Shown: positions 20,555 to 30,519 of the stretch, in pieces
How positions within the stretch are numbered: the first letter of the stretch is position 1
Layout of the letters: every line of letters begins with the position of its first letter
DNA from: Hormiphora californensis
Lineage: Eukaryota; Ctenophora; Tentaculata; Cydippida; Pleurobrachiidae
Length of the DNA stretch: 64,000 bases
NCBI GenBank assembly: GCA_020137815.1
Contig: CM035354.1
Span: 7,435,987-7,499,986, forward strand
Direction: 5' to 3'
The notes under the pieces: generated by a model
The model's database searches: none
Told to the model about the DNA's origin: nothing
The model's input: the letters and a program-made list of their open reading frames with translations, nothing else
Translations under genes and position numbers: made by a program

Positions 20555-21696
20555 CTAAAGCTGAGGAAGGGGAATGAGTTGTTTGAAATTGGTATTAATA
20601 CAAGAGCAGATAAATTCGGGTATTCAAAGACGATTTTGAAATAAAAACATTTGAAAAAATGTCTGTAAAAATAATATTAATAGCTCCTTCCGGCTTCAAT
20701 CAAAATGGTCAACAGAATTTGAAATGATTCTTAATTACATTTTCTTTTGACCATCTTGATAGAAGCCGGAAGGAGCTATCAATTGTAGAGATCTACAGAC
20801 AACAATCATGCGGCTCATAAAAATGATCAAATTATATTCATCCTGTTGAAAATATTTTAACTCATACAATTAACGAACTCTGATAACAAAAAACACAAGA
20901 AAATCATACAAACAGCCCACATAAGAATTATGAACAAATAAATCAATCAAGCAACCCACAAAAACATATAATTTATACAAATAATCCTCATAAAAATATG
21001 TAATTCAAACACGTAAAAACATAAAATAATTTATCATGCAACATTTAAAAATAAATACTTCTGAACCACAAAGCATAGGAATTAGCTGTTTACTTCACAG
21101 TACTTAATAAAATATTGCCTTCTTCTTAGCCTTATCTATATTATAATTTGCAAATGCGTGGCGTGATGGTGGTGATGTAGTATCCACACGTGCAAATAGA
21201 GGGGGGTTGCCAAGGAGGTGCCTTGGGAGGGGTATTGGAGGGTGCACGTGCGGGTTGGAGCAGCGAGTGAGAGGGGTGCTCCTGGGTGAGGAAGAGTGTG
21301 GGGATTCGGGTCAACGGGTACTCTACTTCAATGGGCTTTCTAGTCTATATTATAAAGTACAAATGAGTGGCGTGATGATGGTGATGGAGTATCCTAGCTT
21401 GCAACACTAGCGTGCAACAATTTGCCCATTTGCCCGTGCGAATCAAGGGGTTGTTATGGTTGGTGGGCAAGGGTGTGAATACTGCACGTGCATGTTATTT
21501 GATGTTGTGTTGCGTGTTCCTGCGGTGTTTTGTGGTGTGATGGCATCTACTGCTGCTGCCCCGATGAATACCAAAGCGTTTCTACCTACGTACCACGTTG
21601 ATTACTCTACACAGCTACAATTCTACGGATGTTTATCAGTGATATTATCACCTAATTCGACACGTTTCAAGCGACCCCCTTCTGATTCCTACCACT
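20555..21696. other. largest intergenic gap of the array
   Basis: About 1.1 kb, AT-rich from 20780 to 21110. It contains a hairpin MITE (20681-20778) and a diverged ~45-bp direct repeat with the core gtggcgtgatg (near 21160 and 21365). Short ORFs here have no support. Confidence 0.5.
20681..20778. mobile_element. 98-bp hairpin MITE
   Basis: Near-perfect inverted arms of about 30 bp (TAGCTCCTTCCGGCTTC ... GAAGCCGGAAGGAGCTA) with an AT-rich loop. The TA ends may be the target duplication of a Tc1/mariner-type element. No ORF. Confidence 0.75.
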
Positions 21697-21751
21697 CTAC
21701 CATCCTCCATATTCTTCAGCCCTACACGGACATGATGAGAGAGAGAGAGAA

Positions 21752-21839
<88 letters not shown>

Positions 21840-24081
21840 AGAGAGAGAGAGAATTTATTATATTTTTCAAATTTTGGTTCTGAAATGATCTTATTTTATT
21901 ATTAACGGCCCACCTACAGAACTCAACAAAAGAGTGTTCTATTTTCCAGCCCAAGCTGGTCATAACATTCTGTCTAAACTTTTCGACAGACTGAATTTGA
22001 TTTTTCGTAAGTTCTGTAAAACGAGTAGGTGTAGCATACATTTTACCAGTTGGTTCTAACAATCCTCTAAAACCTAGGATGGATTTTTCAAGCACCCAGT
22101 CCTTCCAATGGGAAGCATACCTTGCTGGTAGGTCTCCTTTATTGAAGATCCGTCTTTGAAGCGACTCAACTTTCCTCTGCTCCCATGATAAAAGCTCATT
22201 AAAGTCGGCCATCAAGTATCCAGGAATAGGCCACCAACCGTAATCTGACGCAGTTCCTGGGTAAGGTGTTGGGTATTCTGGTGATGATTCAGTGTGAAAA
22301 CATTTACTGGACGAAGATGTATCTGCGGTGGAAGGCAATGGATGACTATGGTCAGTAGATGAGGACATTCCAGCAACATTATCAAATGATTCGACTTTAT
22401 TAGAAGTAACAGCAGCCGTCAAGGTATCACTGAACTGGTGCGGTGTCGAATTAGTGAGTGGCAGTTGAAGAGGTTGTCTGATACGAAAATATCCAGAGTT
22501 CTCTGATCTACTATTGAAATGTGGACGATGGAAAGGCTTGATAGAAATGGGTACAAAGGGTCTGCCACCAAAAAAGAAGATTCGACGGGGTATTGGAGCC
22601 TGCTGGCGATTCAGAAAGAACGGTGGCCGAACTGAGTTTGCTGTAAGTCGTGGAGGAAAAAGATGTGAGAACATGCCTGAATTTCTCGGAAAAGGTTGGC
22701 CTGAAGGAAACCGTGTCTGCATTCCCCTAATATCAAAGGAGTTATAGCCTAGCGCAGGAGACACAACTGGAGCACACTTTGTAGTAGAATGGTTATCCAA
22801 TCTAGGCTGTGTTGATGTTAGTTTAGTGTAAGTCGTCTTTATCGTCTGGACCGACACCTCCTGTGTTGTATTTGACTGATTAACGGGTGAAACTGGTTTC
22901 GTTTGGTCACACTGAGCCTTCTGAGAATCTGGAATCCGATTAATGACCCAATTGTATCCTTCAATAGAGAGTAGCTGTGAAGATTCTTTAGGTAGTTGTG
23001 AAGACACTTTAGGTAGTTGTGAAGACACTTTAGGTAGATTAGGAGATGTTGGCTCAGACACTGGAACAGGAACGCTTTGAGAACGCTTTGTCAGCAACAA
23101 ACTTGATTTACCCTCCTCGACCTTCTCCACCTTTGCATTATTCAACTCAACTTTTTGATTTGACAGCTCCATCTTCTGTTCTTTTTCTTCTTCTTTAGTA
23201 TACTTTTGCTTGATTTGCTCCATGAAACTGATCGGAGACAAAGAGCTTGATTGATTCCTTTCTTCAGGAAATCGTTCCGGTTTCCTTGGAGACCTAGACC
23301 GTTTCCTTGCAGACCTAGACCGCTGCCTCGGAGACCTGGACCGCTGCCTCGTAAACCTGGACCGTTTCCTTAGAGACCTAGACCGTCGTCTAGGAGATCT
23401 TGAGTGTCGCTTAGAAGGTCTTGTCCAACGTTTTGGAGATCTCAACTTCTTCCGAAACCTGCGACTGGAAGATCTCGACTTAAATCTACCTGTGCTAGAC
23501 TCTCTCGACCTTCTCCTCCACCTAGACAGGTATCTACGAGGCAATTTCCTTGATCTAGACACCCTCGGGGATCGGGAAGGAGATGGAGTTCTTTTGGATA
23601 CTTCTTCCTTTGGTCGAGGTGAAGTGGAGATTATTCTAGAAGAACCGGGTGAAGATCGGGAGGATGGCTGTTTCGTTCTTGATGAACTTGATCGAGCAGG
23701 GGACGGAGCTTTAATAGGAGACTGCTGATGTATCGGTTGAATAGTCACTTCAATACCCTCCCTCGACTCTGTAGGAGGGGGTGAATCAGATTCAACATCA
23801 ACATAGTTCGGTGTTGGTGTTACTTCCCGTTCAATCAGATTATGGACCTCTTGAATTGGACTAGTCACCTCACTAAGACCAGAAATCCATGAATCCTCAG
23901 TTATATCTAGTTTACAACCAACTAAACTATTCGGTGATTTGGAGGGAGAGGATGGTGGTGAAGGAGTTAAAGTTCGGATTGAGTCTGATTCTGGGGACAT
24001 ACTGAACCGAGAATGGTAGAGATCGGGAGCTGGACGGGCAGCGATGGCTTTGATTCGTTCTGATCGGTCATTGTCAGGCAT
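21697..24081 (-). CDS. DLYHSRFS-RS-LTxxQ protein with microsatellite-encoded tail (array gene 10)
   Basis: 794 codons. The start MPDNDRSERIKAIAARPAPD carries the shared cassette almost unchanged. It is followed by a Ser/Pro-rich part, an RS-like domain of repeated 'SRSPRKRSRSPR' type (DNA 23270-23480), short 'LPKVSSQ' repeats and diverged modules (FNELLSWEQRKVESLQ, RFTELTKNQIQSVEKF). After IRSFQNQNLKNIIN the frame runs straight into a (CT)n microsatellite, read as about 40 alternating Ser/Leu residues, and stops just beyond it. The true C terminus may have been extended by this repeat, or the repeat may lie in what was 3'UTR. A cactcag acceptor lies 24 nt before the ATG. Confidence 0.68.
21736..21853. 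repeat. (GA)n/(CT)n microsatellite inside a reading frame
   Basis: About 118 bp of nearly pure GA dinucleotides on the plus strand with a few interruptions. On the minus strand it is read as Ser-Leu repeats at the end of array gene 10. Confidence 0.9.
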
Positions 24082-24368
24082 TCAACAGGCAGCCCTATAC
24101 TTCCTGAGTGAAATATTTGTTAGATATCAATATGAAGGGGGTGAAGTCGGGGGATTGGGAGAAGAAAACATTTATTAACAGAGTCTTTGGAAACGAAATA
24201 TGTTGGTAAAACAATTTACAATACAATTTATTAACATAAAATCGTTTATAAATAAAAATATGGTATCTAGAAAGTGTGATAAAAAATATGATAAAAATAC
24301 GAGGTGGTGTTTAAAAAGTGTTTCTGTAGACAAGCATTATAATCGACCTGAAGCAAAGTTGCATCACA

Positions 24369-26705
24369 TTATTTGACTTTCGGAATGGCAGCAAAATCAT
24401 CGATAAGCTTAGCAACCCGTGATACAGAATATTCATCATATAATGTCTTATTTACTTCTGAAATTCCAATCCCTTGACGTTCTAGAAGTCTTATAGTGTT
24501 TTTAACCTGACTTACTTGCCCTTTTGTTAAATGTTTCAGTTTTGACTTTGCTGTTACTTCATCAAGTGTGAGGGGATTTTGTCCAACACCCAAGATAGAT
24601 CTTTCTATTCTCCATTTCCTCCATTTGGCCTTCCCTTTATTGGAGGAACGATTCGAATTCAACTTATCTTTTTGTATATCCTCTATTACCTCTTCAACTT
24701 CTTTCCGCTTCTCCTCTGTAAGCTGTCGGAAATGTTTGTGTAATGGTGGAGGTATTAAACCTAAAGGATTGATCTTTTTGGGTTGTTTTGAAGCGACTTT
24801 ACGACCTCGATGATTTTCGGCTGAAGGGTTCATCTTTGAAGAGTTTGCTGGCTGATTTATCGTTGAAGGACCTGGCGCTGTCAGTTGGACGCTACCCTGG
24901 GCTGGTGTTAGCTGCTTTGCAACCACATCAGCTGATGGTACCTGGCGATCTGGTATTGCTGCTTCTGGTGCATTGCTCACCTGAACAGACTGTGTGGTAG
25001 GTACAACTGTCTGCGAAGTGGGCGGGACAATTGATGTCCTTTGTGGTCGGAGCTGCCATGAGATTAACAGGAACCCGCAGGACTCCAACTGTCGACTGTT
25101 GGTCGGACCCTCGTTCAGCGGGAACGGGAGAGGTTGGAGGTTTTCCTGTCGTAAGGTGAGCAGGAGTCATCTGAGAAGTTGAAGTATGGTGATTCAAAGT
25201 ATGATTCAAAGTGATGTGTGGCAGTTTTGCAACTGGGGTGATGATTGTGGGGAAAGGGGAAGCGTTTGGAAAGGTTCCGAGCTGCAAAACGAAAATGGGG
25301 GACAATAGATGGATAACCAACCGGAGTCATCGAAGAGTTTACTAGTTGGTTCATCATTGAAGGACCTGGCGCTGTCAGTTGGACGTTACCCAGGGCTGGT
25401 GTTGCCTGTCCTGCTTTGCTCACCTGAACAGACTGAATGGTAGGTACAGCAGCCATCAGATTAACAGGAACACGCTGGACTCTCTCAATCGACGGTTGGT
25501 CAGATTCCACCACAGTCTTTGTTTGGTCCACAGAGTTAGCCATAGCGATGATGTTCTCTTGTGCATTGTCCAATTCCATCCTCTTTGCCATATCCAACAG
25601 GGTGTTCTTCTGCTCTTTCGAGATGAGACCCACCACAGCAGAACCCCTTCTCTTCTCTTCCATTTCAAACTCAACACTACGGAGTTTTTCTTTTTGTTTT
25701 CTGGTAAGTCGATAAAAGCCAGGGAAGTTTATTTCGATGAAAGTAGTCTTACACGACCTCCTTTTAGCCCTCTTTACCCTTTCCTTCCCCTTAGAGTTAT
25801 CTGGAGGCGGAACTTGTCTCTCTTCGATTCTCTTCCAGAAGTCCATCGGAGACCAGGATCTTCTTAATTTCCTAGACTTGTGACTGGGAGACCGGGAACG
25901 ATCTCTTGGAGACCTGGATCGTCGTTTTGGGGATCTTGATCGGCGCCGGGGAGATCTTGATTGTCGCCTAGGAGACCTTGATCGTCGCCTGGAAGACTTT
26001 GAACTGCGTTTTGATGACTTCGAACTACGCCTTGATGACTTCGAACTACGCCTTGATGACTTCGAACTACGCCTAGAGGACTTCTTTCGAGATTTTCGTT
26101 TCTTCGATTTTCTGGATGTTTGTGGAGACGGCGATCGGGACAGAGTCGTTCTTGATAGTTCTCCTTCTGATAGGGATGAAGTGGAGGAAATCCTGGCTCT
26201 TGAAGAACCGGGTGAAGATCGGGAGGACGGCTGTTTCGTTCTCGATGAACTTGATCGAGGTGGTGATGCAGAAGGTGAATGCTTTCTCGAAGCTTTTGAG
26301 TCACAAACTGTGTCCTGCAACACACTCCCATCCGTAGCCGTCTTCTTTAAATTGGGGGATGTGCTCCGAACTGGATGATCCTATCATGTTGATAGGAACT
26401 CGCTTTTCTCCATGATCCTTCTGGTGTATTCCTAGCGAATCAGGTCCGGTTGCATTCTTGAATTTCCCAGAGAGGTAAGGAAACAATGAAGCTTGAATTC
26501 TGTTCCGCACGAAGTTTCTGTCCAGTTTTCTGCCAACTGGACTAATAGAACGGCCCAGTGATCGGGAGGGAGAGGATGGTGGTGAGGGAGTTAAAGTTCG
26601 GATTGAGTCTGATTCTGGTGACATACTGAACCGAGAATGGTAGAGATCTGGAGCTGGACGGGCAGCGATGGCTTTGATTCGTTCTGATCGGTCATTAGTA
26701 GTCAT
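24369..26705 (-). CDS. DLYHSRFS-RS-LTxxQ protein with three frameshifts (array gene 11)
   Basis: Starts at MTTNDRSERIKAIAARPAPD; a tttccatttcag acceptor lies one base before the ATG. The first frame runs to about 26320. There it shifts to one encoding VCDSKASRKHSPSASPP, an RS domain with 'SSRRSSK' repeats (DNA 25980-26090) and FPGFYRLTRKQKEKL. A second shift near 25270 and a third near 25060 are needed to reach SVQLTAPGPSTINQP, RQLTEEKRKEVEEV and KHLTKGQVSQVKNTIRLL. All three shifts are in the sense of one extra base (or two missing). The encoded order matches gene 9, so the gene is recognisable end to end. Indel errors or a decaying copy are both possible. Confidence 0.6.
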
Positions 26706-27049
26706 TCTGAAATGGAAAGGGTTAACTTTACTTACAGACAATAGGAAACAGAATCAAAACAAGCAATAACACAAAAATAAATAAAATATAATTTTTAAAT
26801 AATAGAAAATGCATACAATTAAATGTCTACAAGATATATACGGTGCTCTTAAAATAGTTTAATTTCCGCCCGGATTCAAATACCCCCTTTAAAAATATTA
26901 AAAAGCAAATCTGGTCGTCGTTCATTCTACCATGTCCCATGATTACATTTACCCATAATATAATAATGCAGCAACTGTCAACCCCATTGAATCTAACTGA
27001 TGATCACTCGGGACAGCAAACATTTCCATCTCTATGCTTTACAAATAGA
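26706..27049. other. intergenic, AT-rich
   Basis: About 340 bp with no ORF or repeat recognised; it contains the acceptor region of array gene 11. Confidence 0.5.
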
Positions 27050-28565
27050 TCAAGAAGAGTCAATATAAAACTTGATGGGCGGTAATGGTTTGTTGAGACA
27101 TCTCCACCTGTTTAACTGATCATAATGTCCCCGTGACGCACAATGTTGGGATGGTTTCTCGAAGGTTTGAATTCGAACACTACACACCACACATCTGATT
27201 CGATCGCCCTCCTTTGGCTTTCCAACCAGGTTGGGTCGTTTTAGGAAGTATTCCCCCGTTATTATTAGGTGTCGCTGTGAAAGAAGGTGCCGGGAGACGT
27301 CGTCAACTGTAGGTAGCGATAGGGCACAATACTTGCACCACCGTTGCCGCTCAATTGCAGTGTGATCGGGGATTCTGATGTGATTAATTTCTGTCAGTGA
27401 GGCAAGTCTTGGAAGGTAGTCAGAGGGAGAGGGGAGTTTCTGAGGAGGAGGAGAAGGTGATCTCGAGGGAGATTGGTGAGTTTTAGAGGTAGACGATTTA
27501 AAAAGTTCCTCGTCGATGTTATCGTCTCCGGAATCATCACCAACATGTACCACCTCCGGAGCAGCAAACATTCCTGCCACCTTTAGCAGGTCCATTGGTA
27601 CAAAGGGTCGGGAGGAAGAGGAAGATGAGGAGGAGGCTGTTTTGTGGCGACGCCTCTTCCGCTCCCTGTGCCCTGCTTTGCTATGGGATGTCGTCTGACG
27701 TTCCTCTTTGTGTGACGATGATGATGTTCGGCGTTTTCCCCGCTTTTTTGATGAAGAAGAGGAAAATGACTGATGGCGGGAGCGGTTGGGAGATTGGCGG
27801 GAGCGGTTGGGAGATTGGCGGGAGCGGTTTGGAGATTGGCGAGAGCGGTTTGGAGATTGGCAGGAGCGGTTGGGAGATTTGTGGGATTGGTTGAGAGATT
27901 TGTGGGATTGTTTGAGAGATTGACGGGATTGGTGGGGAGATTGGTGGGAATGGTTTGGAGATTGGCGGGAGCGGTTTAGAGATTGGCGGGGAGATTGGCG
28001 GGATTGGTGGGGTGATTGGCGGGAGCGGTTTAGAGATTGGGGAGAATAGCGGGAATGGTCGAGAGATTGGCGTGAAAGTTGCTGAATAGAGTTGCGGAAA
28101 TCCTTTGCAGAATTATTACGGCTTCGGCTCCGACGTCGGGGGTGGTCTGAAAAATGGGCTGAAGTTAGCATGATGATGCAGAAATCAATTTCATTTGGAC
28201 ACTTAGACAAATTACACAAAGCACACAGACCTTCAAGTCCATGAAACAATCTCTACAGGTTTACCTTTTAATCGCGAGGAAGAAGAGGAGGAGTTTCCAT
28301 TTATCGTTATTGTGAGAAACCCGTCCTGAAAAAGGAGAACAGAGTAAAACACGGGAGATCCGACACAGGAATACATACAGGGATAATAGTTTGCCGCCTT
28401 TAACATCCCCTTAGCTCACATCACCCGATCTCTAGACTAAACAAAATTACAGACTAAACATGCAAACTAGTGCAACTTCTTTCCCTGAACACCAGATGAC
28501 CTTTAAAAATACAAACCTACCTTCCTGAGGACATCCCTTGGTCCACGGATTTGTAAAAGGGACAT
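27050..28565 (-). CDS. RS-like protein with two U1-type zinc fingers, three exons (array gene 12)
   Basis: Exons 28521-28565, about 28266-28325 and 27050-28146 join to give MSLLQIRGPRDVLRK, DGFLTITINGNSSSSSSRLK and then DHPRRRSRSRNNSAKD. Junctions have GT-AG borders; the middle exon end is uncertain by one base. The middle of the protein is a striking heptad repeat, 'RQSPNRS' (DNA 27770-28070), a variant RS domain. The C terminus has RWCKYCALSL..HLLSQRH and RCVVCSVRIQ..HCASRGH fingers, both CX2CX12HX5H. An acceptor (ctctcccatcag) lies two bases before the first ATG. Related to array genes 4 and 5 by finger layout; function unknown. Confidence 0.72.
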
Positions 28566-28978
28566 GTCTGATGGGAGAGATAGATTAGAAGGGACAAGGG
28601 GTGATGATATTAGTTTCCCCTTTCAGGGACTAAGGGTCTATTAACTAATTAACCACTCGAACATTGTATAAAAAAATCCTAGATTTCAATCAGCATACAC
28701 GGCAATCGTATAAATATTTAGCATCGCACAAATAATAAAAAGTGATCTTCGGTCAGAAATATATGGGCAGTTCTAGAAACACAATGATGAAAGTTGTGAT
28801 ATCAAATACATCTCAATAAGATACAAATCAAAAATATAAATATATCGATCAAAATGGACGTCAAGCATGCATCTGGGGGTTATTTACTTAAAATGTCACT
28901 TAGGGATTGAATTTCTCTTGCTCATATTGAGACGATGCAGCTGAGACTGCAAGTGAGCTACAACTTCGCTCTTTCCTA
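28566..28978. other. intergenic, AT-rich
   Basis: About 410 bp between array genes 12 and 13. Only the gene 12 acceptor region was recognised. Confidence 0.5.
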
Positions 28979-30111
28979 TCACTGAGGAAAATGGTTGCAT
29001 GGTTGACAGTAGTGGTAGAAAAACAAAACATTATCAGCAGTACGCCACAGTATCGTATCCACCTCAGAATGCTTGCAGTTAATTGAAAACTGCTCCGAAA
29101 CTGAGACTCCCTGAGATTTAAGCATGGGCGCATTGAAATGAGGTACCCCGAAGTTGTCACGGTTATTCTCCAGAAAGAGGAAGAACTGAGCCAACCCAGC
29201 TGAATCAGGACACCTCTTCACGTGTGTATCTTTGTGCTCGTAGTTGTACAGTACCACTGCCTCGCACACACTGCACGTGCAAACTATCTGTTGATGGCTG
29301 GGAAGGGAGTCATGACTGGGTGTCCCATGGGTACAGTTTAGATGAGCCATGAAAGAATTCAAGTTGAAAATAACATCACCAAAAGAGCAGTTCTCCCAAC
29401 ATTTTAATTTGATTGATTCAGGGGCAACGGGGGAACACTCGCCCTCCTCTTTTTTATCATCAGCTAAAAGAGACAGGGAGAGTTCTCGTTTCCGCTTGAC
29501 TGGTCCCTTTGCTGGACTCTTCCGAGGCATACTTTTTGATCGTGTGGTCATGGTTCGTTTCTCAGCCGCTCCTGATGGAACACTACTATTATCGGTAACT
29601 GATTTTGTGGTAGCATCAGCAGGATTTATTGATCGCCCGTAGAAGGATCTTGGTCAGGAGACCCAGTATTGGGTTCCTTGAGTCCTAGTGGATCAGATGA
29701 TACATTCACCACAAGACTAGGAGGCATGGTGTTGTCGGTTTCCTTGAGAGGTCCCTTGAGTCCGAGTGGATCAGATGATACATTAACCACAGGAGGTCTG
29801 GTGTTGTCGGTTTCCTTGAGGGGTCCCTTGAGTCCGAGTGGGTCCTTGAGGGGTTCCTTGAGTCCTAGTGGGTCAGATGATGATGATGCATTAAGCACAT
29901 CATCATCATAGCTTTTATACGGAGAAGATCTATGCAACACACGTCCATCTCGCAGAATAATGGAGTCTAGGGCCAGAGGAGGTCCTAAAACAACTCTTCC
30001 TATCAACTTATCATTCTTCCTTTTCGTTTGAAGTATTCGGTCAATAGCAATTTGGTTTGATATGATAATTTTAGTGAGTGTGTCATCGTCCGCTTCGTCT
30101 ATCATTTTCAT
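28979..30111 (-). CDS. Cys/His-rich protein with DPLGLK repeats, one frameshift (array gene 13)
   Basis: Starts MKMIDEADDDTLTKII at 30111, directly after a ctttctctctag acceptor. Residues ~75-160 are 15-20-residue repeats around SDPLGLKGPLKETDN. Near 29635 the frame ends at a stop, but the adjacent frame is open across the same place (SINPADATTKSVTDNSS) and leads into a basic stretch, MPRKSPAKGPVKRKREL. A Cys/His-rich end follows (CWENC..HLNCTH, CTCSVC..HKDTHVKRC) to 28979. One missing base reconciles the two frames. The finger spacing is irregular, so this is only distantly like the U1-type fingers of its neighbours. Confidence 0.6.
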
Positions 30112-30519
30112 CTAGAGAGAAAGTAGAGGGGGTTCAATGTATTACAAGGTATACACACATCAATTACAAGTTCATCTTAAAATATTAAAACAAAGTTAAA
30201 ACAAATCGTCACGTTTACAGCTCTCATACAAAAACAGAAAGTGACGACTGGCTCCTAGAGAAGACTCTGGACCATACATAGAAAAGTCAGGGTACACTGT
30301 TACAAGTGTACTACACACTACTCTCTTGCACACGTACATACACAAAAAGTCAGATAAATATTATTTGTGACACTCATACACACTTATAAATTAGGGACTT
30401 AATCAACCATCAAATGACTCCACAACAAGTGTTACCATGGTTACTTCTACTTCACAACCAATGTTGATATGGTTACTCCTACTCCACAGTCCACAACTAG
30501 TGTTACTACTTAGTAGACC
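30112..30519. other. intergenic
   Basis: About 410 bp. It contains the gene 13 acceptor region and, at 30430-30510, a few diverged copies of a 'tggttactcctactccac'-like motif. Nothing coding recognised. Confidence 0.45.
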
